This document shows positions 7,542 through 17,048 of a stretch of 64,000 nt of DNA, one piece after another (position 1 is the stretch's first letter; each line of letters begins with the position of its first letter). Below the pieces are notes generated by a model. It saw only the letters and a list, made by a program, of their open reading frames with translations, did not search any database and was not told the DNA's origin. The stretch is from Erythrobacter sp. ANT-B3C2 (lineage in GTDB: Bacteria; Pseudomonadota; Alphaproteobacteria; Sphingomonadales; Sphingomonadaceae). Position numbers and translations under genes: made by a program. The stretch covers positions 124,001-188,000 of the forward strand of contig LXQI01000008.1 of assembly GCA_001683845.1 (NCBI GenBank). Reading direction: 5' to 3'.

Positions 7542-7752
7542 GAGCGAGGAACATCCTCCGAGCGGTCGCTTGCACAGCCTGGGCTCGGCTGATGCGGTGG
7601 ATTGCTTCTGCCTGTTCGTCCCAATCCGTCCAGTCGTGAGCGGGAAGGACGAGGTGGGATTCTGATCGCCCGTCCTCAAACACCCAAGCTACTTCGATCG
7701 GACAGCTGCGCTTGCCGAGGGAAGATGCTTCAAAGTCGAGGAACACCAGCAT
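7528..7752 (-). pseudogene. 3'-5' exonuclease N-terminal fragment
   Basis: The first about 56 codons (MLVFLDFEASSLG, PIEVAWVFEDG, DWTDWDEQAEAIHRISR) match the N-terminus of a DEDDh-type exonuclease of the RNase T/DnaQ fold, including the DxE metal ligands of Exo I. Homology ends after HRISRA and an unrelated tail of about 18 codons reaches a stop, so Exo II and Exo III are absent. The product cannot be a working nuclease. The preceding 236 bp up to the PhoX gene (7753-7988) shows no gene. Confidence 0.6.
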
Positions 7753-7988
7753 GGCTCAAGAACAAAAGCACTACGATTGGGGACCAGAACGCCTCGCCGC
7801 GGTTCGGATGAGCCTCCGCGGGTGGCGGCCGGGGAAAAGCTGTCCTTCAGCAAGGACCCAATAGTGACCATGCGATAAATTCTCTTGCCTCACAAACTTA
7901 CTCTCTCAGTTCAGGCAATACGATTCAGCCGCTCTGGAGCCTCGTGTGCCCAGTAATAGTGCTGCCGAACAGTCTCGCTGCAAGGGGT

Positions 7989-9926
7989 TCAGGTCCCTAT
8001 CTTGCCCCCACCTCTTCTCGTGACTGCCAGAACCGATGGGCGTGGCGGCATTTGCGGATCGAAATCGGGCCAGCGAGTCGACGGATCGGCGAATGTCGAA
8101 GGGCGGGCGTGCGGCGGATAGGCCTCGCCGTCGTCGCCGGGATGCTGCACCGCCATGAACAGGGTTTCGTCGTCCGGGGTGAAGCGCGGGCCGCACAGTT
8201 CAGCGCCGGTGGGGGTCCGGAAGAACAGCTGCGAACGACCTCGGGTCGGCCCCTCGGCATCGACCGCCCAGACGCCGTTAGCGCACTGGTTCAAGACCTC
8301 GCTGCCATCGGTCGAGACCCAGAGCCGCCCTTTGCCATCGATCGCGACATTGTCAGGGGATCCGAACCAGCCGTTTTCGCTCGTGCCCGGGCCCCAAAGC
8401 GCACCCACCTCGGCGACCTCCGGGTCGCCGCACCGGACCAACATGTTCCAAGTCGATCGGGTTGCGGCGAAATCGCCCTCACTTTCGACGATCTCGATGA
8501 TATGGCCGAAGGCGTTGTCCGCACGCGGATTGGCGGCGTCGAGGTTATCCGCGGTGCGGCGGGTATTGTTGGTTAGCATGACATAGACCCGCCCGCTGCG
8601 GGGGTCAGGCTCAACATCCTCGGGGCGATCCATCGGCGTCGCGCCGAGCAGATCGGCCGCGCGGCGCGTCTCGATCAGCACGTCCGCCTGACCGGCAAAG
8701 CCGTTGGCGGCGGTGAGCGGTCCTTCGCCAAAGATCAACGGCATCCAGTCTACCGCCCCGTCGGCGTCGAAGCGCGCGACATAGAGCGTGCCGGCATCGA
8801 GAAGATCGCGTCTCGTTTCGGGTCGCGCCGGATCGAACCGCCCCGCGGTGACGAATTTGTAGACATAGTCGAACACCTGGTCGTCGCCCGAATAGACCAC
8901 CACCCGGCCATCGCGATTGTGGACGCTTTCCGCGCCCTCGTGCTTGAACCGACCGAGTGCGGTGCGCTTTTTCGGTGTTGAAGAGGGGTCCATCGGATCG
9001 ATCTCGACGATCCAGCCAAAGCGATTGGGCTCGTTGGGCTCTTGGCCGATATCGAAGCGACCATCATGCCTGGCCCATTCATACCATCCACCAGGAACCC
9101 CGTAGCGCTCGTGGTTGGCGGCTTCGGGTCCCACGGCAGTGCCCGTGAAGTAACCGTTGAAATTCTCTTCTGCGAGGAGATAGCTGCCCCATGGCGTTAT
9201 GCCGCCAGCGCAATTGTTGAGAGTGCCCATGACGGTGCGGCCGGTGGGATCGGCGCTCGTTGCGAGGCGCGGGCTGCCGGCAGCAGGCCCGGTCAGCGCG
9301 ATTCGAGGGGTGCGGGCGGTGATGCGGCGGTTGAAGCGCGACCCCTGAATATAGCGCCAATTCTGGCCGTGCTTGACAATTTCGAAGATCGAGCCGCCAT
9401 GCGCCGCCTTCTCGATCTCGCATTCGGCAGCTGTGAGCTCGCGACCTGCCGCACCAGGCAGCATCAATGGTGCGATGGTGTATTCGTGATTGACGCAGAG
9501 TAGCCCGCGCTGCTCGCCGCGCGCCTCGGGCGGCAGCGGCACGAAACCGACATAGTCGTTGTTGTAGCCGAAACGCCGCTCCTGATCCTCGGCGCTCTGC
9601 CGCGTCGGATCGAATGAGCCATCGCCTGCCATCAGCGGATCGCCCCAGCGGATCAATATGTTGGCGTCATAACCGGGGGCAACGTGATGCATGGTGTCCA
9701 CGCCGCGCTCGAGTTCACGGAAAGCCGCCTGTGCGGGCCTGAGCGCTCCTGCGGTTGCGCAACCGCCTAAACCGGTGGCGATCCCGGCGACCGTCGCGGC
9801 ACCCAGCATGCCTTTCATCGCCCCGCGCCGCGAATAGCGCTGGTCGATAAGCTCGCCGATCGTCGGCGTCTGGCCGAGACTGGGATTGCTTGAAACGGAA
9901 TCGAGCAATTCGAGGCTGGTGGGCAT
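7989..9926 (-). CDS. phoX: PhoX-family alkaline phosphatase (DUF839)
   Basis: A 645-residue secreted phosphatase of the PhoX family (calcium/iron-dependent phosphomonoesterases of phosphate scavenging). The long N-region ends in a twin-arginine motif (YSRRGAMKG, residues 31-39) and a hydrophobic stretch with LGGC at 53-56, so it may be a Tat-exported lipoprotein. Family segments include NHEY, GGSIFEI, NNCAGGITPWGSYLLAEEN, GWIVEIDP, RPEDVEPDP, SPDNVAIDGKGRLWVSTDG and LCGPRFTPDDETLFMAVQHPG. The start at 9926 is supported by AGGA 8 bases upstream; the frame is open to 10031. Only one CTGTAAC half-site lies upstream, so PhoB control is not demonstrated. Confidence 0.92.
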   Translation of the reverse strand: MPTSLELLDSVSSNPSLGQTPTIGELIDQRYSRRGAMKGMLGAATVAGIATGLGGCATAGALRPAQAAFRELERGVDTMHHVAPGYDANILIRWGDPLMAGDGSFDPTRQSAEDQERRFGYNNDYVGFVPLPPEARGEQRGLLCVNHEYTIAPLMLPGAAGRELTAAECEIEKAAHGGSIFEIVKHGQNWRYIQGSRFNRRITARTPRIALTGPAAGSPRLATSADPTGRTVMGTLNNCAGGITPWGSYLLAEENFNGYFTGTAVGPEAANHERYGVPGGWYEWARHDGRFDIGQEPNEPNRFGWIVEIDPMDPSSTPKKRTALGRFKHEGAESVHNRDGRVVVYSGDDQVFDYVYKFVTAGRFDPARPETRRDLLDAGTLYVARFDADGAVDWMPLIFGEGPLTAANGFAGQADVLIETRRAADLLGATPMDRPEDVEPDPRSGRVYVMLTNNTRRTADNLDAANPRADNAFGHIIEIVESEGDFAATRSTWNMLVRCGDPEVAEVGALWGPGTSENGWFGSPDNVAIDGKGRLWVSTDGSEVLNQCANGVWAVDAEGPTRGRSQLFFRTPTGAELCGPRFTPDDETLFMAVQHPGDDGEAYPPHARPSTFADPSTRWPDFDPQMPPRPSVLAVTRRGGGKIGT

Positions 9927-10155
9927 GGGATCGGTCCTGAAGCGTGCGGTGATCGCCGCGGTAGCCGTGCGACCCGACGCTTTTGTTACAGTTTCATGCC
10001 AACGTTCGGGAAACGCCAGCTTTCCGCTCACCTAAGGGCCTTTCGGGATGGCTACATATGGGCGCGTACAACCGCCCGGCGTCGCTGTGTGGCCTGGAAC
10101 GGAAGTACGGCTTCCGGATGAGTTGAGGCGACAAGCGCGGGCGTGACATGCGTCC

Positions 10156-10332
10156 TCAGCCTACTGACTTGGGAACGCGTTTGCCCTTGGTGCGGCTCGT
10201 CAGGTGAACACGCCGGCAGCGGTCGCAGCGATATGAACGGAGTTCAAGGCCCAATTGCAGGGCGGCGACCAGCGCTTCCTCCGTTGATCGGTAGGATGCC
10301 TTCTTGCGGCAGATGCTCAATCGTGTGCGCAC
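10156..10332 (-). CDS. Small zinc-ribbon protein
   Basis: A 58-codon ORF with a GTG start at 10332, directly after an in-frame TAG. It translates to MRTRLSICRKKASYRSTEEA and later SYRCDRCRRVHLTSRTKG. The pattern of one N-terminal Cys, a central helix, then C-x2-C followed by His and TSR is typical of small zinc-ribbon proteins common in sphingomonads, so I take it as a real gene that frame-based calling misses. Function unknown; nucleic-acid binding is plausible. It lies 229 bp from PhoX within a patch of decayed DNA. Confidence 0.55.
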   Translation of the reverse strand: MRTRLSICRKKASYRSTEEALVAALQLGLELRSYRCDRCRRVHLTSRTKGKRVPKSVG

Positions 10333-10587
10333 TCTGTGCCGCTACAGGCCAGAGGGCATTTGTCCAATAGAGCGCCTGATTCGCGACGTTGTGGTCCCGA
10401 TCGGCGAACCTGAGGGTCGCCGTTCGGCTCATCGCCGTCCGCCTGACCGGACCCGGCTCTCCGGAGCGCGAGGAAGGATTGGGAGATTGCCGTCAGCTCC
10501 TTTGTGGCGACGTTTGGGCTATCGCCTGAAGAGCCAGGGGTGAAGTTTTATCGAAGGTCAGGGCGCAAACGGCATCAACCATCGGGC

Positions 10588-10997
10588 GAAATTCTGGATC
10601 TGCTTGCTTGCGCTACGGCAATCGCCGCGGCGACCCTCTGGGCGCTTGGCGTCTGTTTCATGTGGCCGACGATGCTGGCGGCGGTCGGGCGGCGGGCCAT
10701 GGTCGATTGGCGTGGTCGGCTTTGCGGGCGCAATGGCGATCTATTTGGTGCTGCCGGAAATCGGCAAAATCTACGATCGCGCTAAGCTGGAGGCGCGCCG
10801 GGGGCGAAGCCACTTTCGCAACGCTTCAGCCCGGGCCCGAGCTTCAGCGCGTGCTGGCCTTTGCCGCTGAGCAGAGCTTCCAGGTTATCGCGGTCGTTCC
10901 GGTGGTCCTGTCCTTCGTGTTCGGCGTCGTGTGGATGTTCGAGCGGCGTCACCGCTTCAGGAGCGACCAACAAACGAGCATGGCGGTCGGGCATTGA
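10588..10997 (+). pseudogene. MFS transporter remnant (C-terminal part)
   Basis: The last membrane helices of a major facilitator transporter are readable only by moving through all three frames: ATLWALGVCFMWPTMLA (frame of 10504), then WSIGVVGFAGAMAIYLVLPEI and KIYDRAKLEA (frame of 10604), then GGEATFATLQPGPELQRVL and VPVVLSFVFGVVWMFERR (frame of 10608). At least two indels are needed and everything N-terminal is lost. The 255 bp before it (10333-10587) hold no recognisable gene. Confidence 0.65.
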
Positions 10998-11093
10998 GGT
11001 CACGATCGCAGGTAAAGCCACAATTACACCCATCCGCGAACAACGATCAGGCTGAATTACCCGGACGCTGATGAAAGCCGGTCTGAAGGCTGA

Positions 11094-11432
11094 TCAGCGC
11101 TGCTTTTTCGCAGTGGTGGCATTGAAGTCAGGATCCTTCTTGGCCACCCAATCGACGAATTTGCGCACATTCGCATTGGCCAGAAGGGCATTCACATCCA
11201 TCGCATGGCGCTGAAGCTCGGCATTGGTGAAATTGGCAATCAGTGTCTGCTGGCAGATGGGATGCATCGGCACCACATCGCGCCCGCCCCGGCTTTTGGG
11301 CACGGGATGATGCCAAACAATGGTCTTGCCTGTCGGCCGGCCACACAGCCAGCAGGGCAACGCCACCGCAGGCCCCTCCTCATCACCGTGGAGGTTTTCA
11401 TAGGGACCGTGTCTTGAATGTTTGCGGGCCAT
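11094..11432 (-). CDS. Small HNH-like protein
   Basis: 112 residues with CWLCGRP near residue 27, then HHPVPKSRGGRD at about 41-52 and VPMHPICQQTL at about 54-64. This is the HNH arrangement: a Cys pair, the His-His of the first strand, a zinc/metal-binding His, and a final Cys. HNH proteins of this length are usually nucleases or nicking enzymes, but many short sphingomonad versions are uncharacterised. The rest is helical and lysine-rich at the end (AKKDPDF, AKKQR). No toxin/antitoxin partner is visible next to it. Confidence 0.75.
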   Translation of the reverse strand: MARKHSRHGPYENLHGDEEGPAVALPCWLCGRPTGKTIVWHHPVPKSRGGRDVVPMHPICQQTLIANFTNAELQRHAMDVNALLANANVRKFVDWVAKKDPDFNATTAKKQR

Positions 11433-11538
11433 CTGCCTGTTCCTGAATGTCCGAACCGGGCGACCCGCCTACGGTGATGCGAACCGCGATGCCATTGCAG
11501 CGTGTTGCCGCGCTATACTCTGGGTCAGGTCAGCCACC

Positions 11539-14292
11539 TCATTCGCGCCGGACAGCCAGCAGCTCGGCCAGCCGCTCGGCGAGATCCGCCTTGCGGAATG
11601 GCTTGTCTATCCGATGCAGTTCAGGCGCAACGTCCTCGACCCCGGAATAGCCGGATGCAATGAGGATGGGCAGATGCGGGTAAAGCGCATGCACTTGCCG
11701 GGCGAGTTCGATCCCGTTCATGCCGGGCATCAGGTGATCGGTAATCAGCAGATCGTGCGGCTCGCCCTCCTGCAGTTGCTGCAGCGCCTCCTCGCCTGAA
11801 CCCGCCTCGGTCACTTCGTAGCCAAGCTCGTCCAGCATGTCTGCGGTGCTCATCCGAACCAGCACCTCATCATCCACGACCAACGCCCTGCCCCGGTGCG
11901 AAGAATTAGAGGCTTCGGACAGCTGCCGCGGGCCGGTGCTGACAGGGTCCGTGCTGATCGGGAGCCACACATCGACGCAGGTTCCGCGGTCGGGCTCGCT
12001 GGTGAGCGTAACCGCACCGCCGAGTTGGGCCGCAAGGCCGTGAACCATGGAAAGGCCCAGTCCTGTGCCCTTGCCGATCCCCTTCGTGGAGAAGAACGGC
12101 TCCATCGCGCGCCGCGCTGTCTCTGCATCCATGCCAATTCCCGTATCGGCCACCGACAGTCTCACGTAATCGCCCGCCGTGAGGTTTGTCGGATGAGCGC
12201 CGGCCACGCTCTGCTTCGTTGCCGAAATCGTCAGCGTCCCGCCCGCCGGCATGGCGTCACGGCCATTCACCGCCAGATTGAGCAAAGCCATTTCAAGCTG
12301 GTTCGCATCGGCCCGGGCTGACGGCAGCTGATCCTCGAGCTTGACCTGCACTTCCACATCCGGACCCAACGTGCTCTCGACCAGACCGGCCATGCTTCTC
12401 ACCAGTTCGGCCAGATCCACGGCACCCGCCTGGAGAGGCTGGCGTCGCGCGAAGGCGAGCAGGCGCTGCACCAGGGTCTTTGCTCGATCGGCAGACTGCA
12501 TCGCGCCGTCTATCAGCCGCTGTTCCCGATCGTCACCCAGCCCCCCGCGTATCAACCTGTCGAGGCATGCGACGATGGGCGTGAGCAAATTGTTGAAATC
12601 ATGCGCAACACCGCCCGTGAGCTGGCCGATGGCCTCCATCTTCTGGCTTTGGCGCAAGGCCTCTTGCGCTTCGAGAAGCCGCGCCTCGGCCCTCAGCCGC
12701 TCCGTCACGTCGGTGACAAACTGATAGGCACCGATGCGCTGGCCAGCACCGTCCCGCAGGGTGCGGAAGCTGATCGAGTAATAGGGCTGGTCCGGTCCGA
12801 CCTCGCCGAACTGCTCGATCACAGTCATCTCCTGCCCGCCCAGTGCGCGGGCCCAACCGAATCGGACCTCATCCTGGTGGATGGGCTGATCGGCCAGCAG
12901 TGCGAGCAGATTGTCGCCCGCGTGGGGCCGCACGCCGTAGACGCGCGCGAACTCGTCCGCATTGGCCTTGTTGATGGCGAGGATGCTGTAGTCGAGGTCG
13001 CACGCCATCACCTGCACGTCGGTTGTCTCGACCAGCGTCGCCAGCAGGTTCTTTTCCGCTGTTCGCTCGGCCACGCGCTGTTCGAGGTTCGCATTCAACG
13101 CGCGCAATGCCAGCTCTGCCGCGACCCGGTCGGTGATGTCGATCTGGAGCCCGTCCCATATCAACGAACCGTCTTCCTGCTCCCTGGGCGCAGACAGGAT
13201 GCGACACCACCGTTCGGCCCCGTCCGCCCGGCGGAAGCGAACCTGCATGTCGAAAGGTGCCCTATCCCGGATGGCCTCGCTTTCGGCTTGAACCAGCCCG
13301 GCGCGGTCGTCGGGATGGATCAGATTATAGGGGATCGAAGGGTCGCGGATGGCGGCTTCTGCGGCGATGCCCGTCAATCGCTCGTGGCTCTGGGAGATGA
13401 ACAGGAAGCGCCGGTCACGGCCATCAGCGCCGGTGCTGAGCTGAAACACCATGCCGCCGGGCAAATTGTCGGTGAGGGCCCGAAGGCGAGCCTCGTTTTC
13501 GCGCACCTGCCGCTCGGCCGCATCTCGCTCGGTGTCGTCGCGGACGGTCACCACGGCGGCCACCTGCCTTCCGGAGGAGTCCCGGATCGGCCGAGCACTT
13601 CCGATCGCCAAGACCGAGGTGCCATCCGGACGATCGATCCGCCAGCGTGCATCCTCGACTGTCTCGCCGCGGAGCGCGCGGGCAAGCGGCAGATCCTCGG
13701 GCGGATAGGGATCGCCATCCACGGTAAACAGATGGTATGTCGCGCTGTATCGGTCAGGCGTCACGCCCAGCTCTGCAACTCCGTGCAGCCGGGCCGCAGC
13801 TTCGTTGACGAAGGTCAGTCGACCACCGGCGTCCGCGACGATCACCCCCTCGGCCAGCTGCGAAAGGATCGCGGATTGCTCGCGTGCGGCCTGCTCGGCC
13901 TGTCTTCGGCCGCTGATATCGCGCAGATATCCGATGAAGACCTCGTCCGAACCGATCCGAGCGACGGTGATGGAGAGTTCGACGGGAAATTCGTCACCAT
14001 TCTTGCGCAGCGCGGTGACCTCGATGCGGCGGTTCAGCATCTTTGCCTCGCCGGTCGCGTGGTAGCGCGCCATGCCCAAATGGTGTGCTGCCCGGTGCTG
14101 CTCGGGAATGATCAGATCCGCGAGCGTGCGGCCGTCAGCCTCCCTGCTGGTCCATCCGAAGACCTCCTCGGCAACGCCGTTCCACCCCACAACCAACCCT
14201 GCCTGGTTGATCACGACGACCGCATCGAGTGCGGTTTCAAGAATCGGGCTTAAACTCTGCACGTTAGTGTCATCGGTGAGGGCGGGGGCCAT
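11539..14292 (-). CDS. Multi-PAS hybrid histidine kinase
   Basis: 917 residues with no membrane segment, so a cytoplasmic sensor. Four PAS domains in order: about 17-130 ([15 protein letters not shown]), 140-262 ([14 protein letters not shown]), 275-395 (PAS fold ending LQIDITDR) and 415-535 (ending FVTDVTER). The kinase core follows: phospho-acceptor His near residue 564 in [12 protein letters not shown] box near 675 ([12 protein letters not shown]), G1 DTGIGM and G2 GTGLGLSM. A receiver domain occupies about 795-910 (VVDDE, phospho-Asp in [10 protein letters not shown], Lys in RIDKPF). This is the usual hybrid architecture, probably ending in phosphotransfer to another protein. Divergent from the LDH-like gene. 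No heme or cysteine-adduct flavin signature was identified in the PAS domains. Confidence 0.92.
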   Translation of the reverse strand: MAPALTDDTNVQSLSPILETALDAVVVINQAGLVVGWNGVAEEVFGWTSREADGRTLADLIIPEQHRAAHHLGMARYHATGEAKMLNRRIEVTALRKNGDEFPVELSITVARIGSDEVFIGYLRDISGRRQAEQAAREQSAILSQLAEGVIVADAGGRLTFVNEAAARLHGVAELGVTPDRYSATYHLFTVDGDPYPPEDLPLARALRGETVEDARWRIDRPDGTSVLAIGSARPIRDSSGRQVAAVVTVRDDTERDAAERQVRENEARLRALTDNLPGGMVFQLSTGADGRDRRFLFISQSHERLTGIAAEAAIRDPSIPYNLIHPDDRAGLVQAESEAIRDRAPFDMQVRFRRADGAERWCRILSAPREQEDGSLIWDGLQIDITDRVAAELALRALNANLEQRVAERTAEKNLLATLVETTDVQVMACDLDYSILAINKANADEFARVYGVRPHAGDNLLALLADQPIHQDEVRFGWARALGGQEMTVIEQFGEVGPDQPYYSISFRTLRDGAGQRIGAYQFVTDVTERLRAEARLLEAQEALRQSQKMEAIGQLTGGVAHDFNNLLTPIVACLDRLIRGGLGDDREQRLIDGAMQSADRAKTLVQRLLAFARRQPLQAGAVDLAELVRSMAGLVESTLGPDVEVQVKLEDQLPSARADANQLEMALLNLAVNGRDAMPAGGTLTISATKQSVAGAHPTNLTAGDYVRLSVADTGIGMDAETARRAMEPFFSTKGIGKGTGLGLSMVHGLAAQLGGAVTLTSEPDRGTCVDVWLPISTDPVSTGPRQLSEASNSSHRGRALVVDDEVLVRMSTADMLDELGYEVTEAGSGEEALQQLQEGEPHDLLITDHLMPGMNGIELARQVHALYPHLPILIASGYSGVEDVAPELHRIDKPFRKADLAERLAELLAVRRE

Positions 14293-14591
14293 AGGACATG
14301 CTTAATTGGGAAAATTCGCTGCGTCGATCAGCGAACGACCCCGCCCGAGATCTTCCGCGCCGTGCAGACCGTGCCGAGCAAGACAAGGGCCGGTTGGCCA
14401 CGTCTTGCGGCGCAGCTGCAGTTCGACTGGGTACCCGAAAGAGCTCTCGGGATGGAACGTGATCCGATTTCGCGAATAGCGCGTGGACAAACCCCCCGCG
14501 CCGGAGCCTCCGTCCACCTCGCCGGTTGACCCAAAAAAGCGCTGTGCCGCGCGCCTGCAGTTCATTCTCCCGACCAGCCGAGGACTTCATC

Positions 14592-15518
14592 ATGCACCTA
14601 TCCTCCCGTATCGCCATCGTCGGCACCGGCAATGTCGGAGCCACTGCTGCCTACGCCCTGATGTTGCGCGGCCTGTTCGCCGAGATCGTCCTGATCGACG
14701 CCGATGAAGATCGCGCGATGGCAGAGGCGATCGACATCGCCGATGCCATCGCCATTGCGCGGCCGGCGCGGATTTGGGCTGGCGGCTATGCGGACGTGAA
14801 AGACGCCAGCATCCTGGTTCTCACCGCCGGCGCCGCAACCCATGGGGAAGAGACGCGCACCTCGATCGCAGCGAAAAGCGCCGCGATCGTTCGCATCTGT
14901 GTGCATGAGGCGATGGCCGCAGGGTTCGACGGCGTTATCGTGGTTGCGTCCAATCCGGTCGATGCGATGGCGCAGATTGCGCAGGCGACCTCGGGCCTGC
15001 CACCGGAGCGGGTGATCGGCACCGGGACGCTGCTCGACAGCAACCGGTTCAGAAAGCGCGTGGCGGATCGGCTCAATGTTGCGCCGGCCGCCGTGGAAGC
15101 GATGGTGGTGGGCGAGCATGGCGATAGCGAAGTGGCCGCCTTCTCCACGGTACGGATCGGGGGAGTTTCGCTGGATGCGTTTCTCGGCGAACAGCCCTTC
15201 GAGCGGGCGGACCTGGCGCATGACGTGATGCGCGCGGGCTACACCATCAATCACGGCAAGGGATACACGTCCTTCGGCGTCGCCACCGCCATCGTGCGCA
15301 TCTGCGAGGCCATCCATCGAGACGAGCGTGTGGTGCTGCCGGTCTCCAGCAAGCTGACCGGACAGTTCGGTATCGATGGCGTTTACCTCAGTCTCCCGTG
15401 CCTCGTCGGCGCAGCAGGCGTGCTGCGGGTGCTGACCCCGGACTTCACCGATGACGAACGTGCCGCCCTTCTCGCCTCCGCCGATATGTTGCGAGACACC
15501 GTGGCCCATGTCGGCTGA
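14592..15518 (+). CDS. Lactate/malate dehydrogenase family enzyme
   Basis: A 308-residue NAD-dependent 2-hydroxyacid dehydrogenase. It has GTGNVG at 11-16, the NAD-binding acidic residue in LIDAD, SNPVDAM, the catalytic Asp and substrate Arg in GTLLDSNRFR, and the catalytic His in GEHGDSE. The specificity-loop position that is Gln in lactate and Arg in malate dehydrogenases is Thr83 here (GAATHGEETR), so the substrate may be another 2-oxo acid. ATG 14592 gives the normal N-terminus; the upstream frame is not homologous. It is divergent from the hybrid kinase across 299 bp in which I saw no gene. Confidence 0.88.
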   Translation: MHLSSRIAIVGTGNVGATAAYALMLRGLFAEIVLIDADEDRAMAEAIDIADAIAIARPARIWAGGYADVKDASILVLTAGAATHGEETRTSIAAKSAAIVRICVHEAMAAGFDGVIVVASNPVDAMAQIAQATSGLPPERVIGTGTLLDSNRFRKRVADRLNVAPAAVEAMVVGEHGDSEVAAFSTVRIGGVSLDAFLGEQPFERADLAHDVMRAGYTINHGKGYTSFGVATAIVRICEAIHRDERVVLPVSSKLTGQFGIDGVYLSLPCLVGAAGVLRVLTPDFTDDERAALLASADMLRDTVAHVG

Positions 15519-15706
15519 CTCGGCTTGGCTCCATCTCCCGGGCAGCTCGACGGCAGCAACAGATCGATCGCTTTCCGCATACGATCAACGCAACGGGGCT
15601 CCCACCAGCCTACCATCCGCACAGCTTGGCGCAACAAAGTTGCCGCGAATGTTGGAACCTTCTTCGGCTCCATGATTAATCGAGCGATAAGAATAGGAGA
15701 GACTCA

Positions 15707-16021
15707 ATGCCCATCTCAAAAGCGACCCTCGCGCCAGCCGCCCTGGTGCTTGCCGTTTTGGTGGGTCTCGGTGGCTGCGCTACCCGGGGCTATGTCGACG
15801 AACAGATTGCGTTCGTGAACCAGCGCGTGGACGCCACCGATTCCCGCCTGCAAGCCACCGACACGCGTCTGCAGTCGATCGAATCGACAGCGAACAACGC
15901 CCTTGCCGAGGCGCGATCCGCTTCCGGCCAAATGCAGAACACCACCGGACGGCTCGACCAGCTCAATGCCCGTGTGGACAGCATGGACCAGCGGACGCAG
16001 CGGCGCACGCCGCGCAATTGA
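15707..16021 (+). CDS. Coiled-coil outer-membrane lipoprotein
   Basis: 104 residues: a signal peptide with lipobox LGGC at about 22-25, then a helix of near-heptad repeats (VDATDSRLQATDTRLQSIE, later LDQLNARVDSMDQR) that should form a coiled coil like Lpp-type lipoproteins. The tail is basic (RTQRRTPRN), so a murein or acidic-surface contact is conceivable. A good Shine-Dalgarno sequence (AGGAGA) lies 6 bases before the ATG. The following gene encodes an L,D-transpeptidase, the enzyme class that cross-links Lpp-like lipoproteins to peptidoglycan, but no C-terminal Lys anchor is present here. Confidence 0.75.
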   Translation: MPISKATLAPAALVLAVLVGLGGCATRGYVDEQIAFVNQRVDATDSRLQATDTRLQSIESTANNALAEARSASGQMQNTTGRLDQLNARVDSMDQRTQRRTPRN

Positions 16022-16079
16022 TGCGGCCAAAGCCTGACACGCACTCCGCTGAGATGCAGTTTACAAGAGTACAGGTCGC

Positions 16080-16802
16080 GTGACGCGAAAGCCGATCCTG
16101 ATCACAGCGATGGTTGCCGCCGCGGCGTTCGCCTTTACTCCGGCACAGGCTGCTCAGAGTAGGGCGAGCGCGCGCGTTGCAGAACGCCCCGCTCCGGTAA
16201 AGCCTACCTCGGCGGAAGAGGCTGACGCCAGCGCGCAACTGGGAGCGGGCGAGCGAAGGTCGCCAGAGGCCATGCGCGTGCTCGACTGGATTGCCGCGTC
16301 CCGCGATAATGGCAATCTCCCTTACATCGTCATCGACAAGAACGCTGGGGTCCTGTTTCTTTTGGATGCCGAGGGCGAGGTGCTGGGGGAAGCGCCGATT
16401 CTGATCGGAGTGGCCAAGGGAGACCTTGCGACGCCGGGGATTGGCAGCAAGAAGTTGTCCGAGATCGGGCCGGCCGAGAAGACCACCCCGGCGGGGCGCT
16501 TCCTTTCCAAGTACGGCCGGGCAGTGGGCAACCAGAGGGTCCTTTGGGTCGATTATGCCACATCCGTTGCGTTGCATGCGGTGGTGAGGGGCAACCGGCG
16601 AGACCGGCGGCTGGAGCGATTGGCTTCCGAGTCCCCGGAAGACAAACGCATCACCTACGGCTGCATCAACGTACCCACCGATTTTTACCAGAAGACGGTC
16701 AAGCCTCTATTCGCGAAGGATGGCGGTATCGTCTATGTTCTGCCGGATACCCGCCCGCTCGAGGACGTCTTCCCCCAGCTGCGAGCGGCATCCTATCTTT
16801 AG
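16080..16802 (+). CDS. L,D-transpeptidase (YkuD domain)
   Basis: 240 residues with a signal peptide (MTRKPILITAMVAAAAFAF, cleavage after AQA). The YkuD domain spans about 80-230: YIVIDKNAGVLFLLD, the catalytic-region His in VALHAVV, and the nucleophile Cys in RITYGCINVP. The usual SHGC is TYGC, a substitution seen in a proteobacterial subgroup. Such enzymes make 3-3 peptidoglycan cross-links or attach proteins to murein in the periplasm. The start is a GTG at 16080, 58 bases after the coiled-coil lipoprotein, so the two may be one unit. Confidence 0.85.
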   Translation: MTRKPILITAMVAAAAFAFTPAQAAQSRASARVAERPAPVKPTSAEEADASAQLGAGERRSPEAMRVLDWIAASRDNGNLPYIVIDKNAGVLFLLDAEGEVLGEAPILIGVAKGDLATPGIGSKKLSEIGPAEKTTPAGRFLSKYGRAVGNQRVLWVDYATSVALHAVVRGNRRDRRLERLASESPEDKRITYGCINVPTDFYQKTVKPLFAKDGGIVYVLPDTRPLEDVFPQLRAASYL

Positions 16803-17048
16803 AACAGCCGCGGTCGACGACAGGTCGCCGGAGTGGGTTGCGATGAAAGATCGACGCTTTACAAGCGTTCCAGCAACTGGCCTTCGTGGCAACTGAGCGC
16901 CTGGCCGGCCATTCCCGTTTGCGATCGGGGGCCGGCAACGCGCCGCTGACCTTGGCTCGACCCGATCCATCGCCTCGTGCAAACAGGATTCAGGAGCGCG
17001 CCGCGCGAATGGGCAGAGGAGAGTTCCGTGCGAGGCTCAAGCACTGAA

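Noticed and set aside
9927-10031. PHO box upstream of PhoX
   Set aside because: Only a single CTGTAAC half-site; PhoB needs a direct repeat.
12601-14253. 550-codon open frame antisense to the hybrid kinase
   Set aside because: High-GC shadow of the kinase gene; no protein features, and similar long antisense frames occur opposite egtD, the M16 protease, smc and DAHP synthase.
15654-15683. GGAACC-like -35 before the coiled-coil lipoprotein
   Set aside because: The expected GTT -10 element is absent at 16-17 bases.
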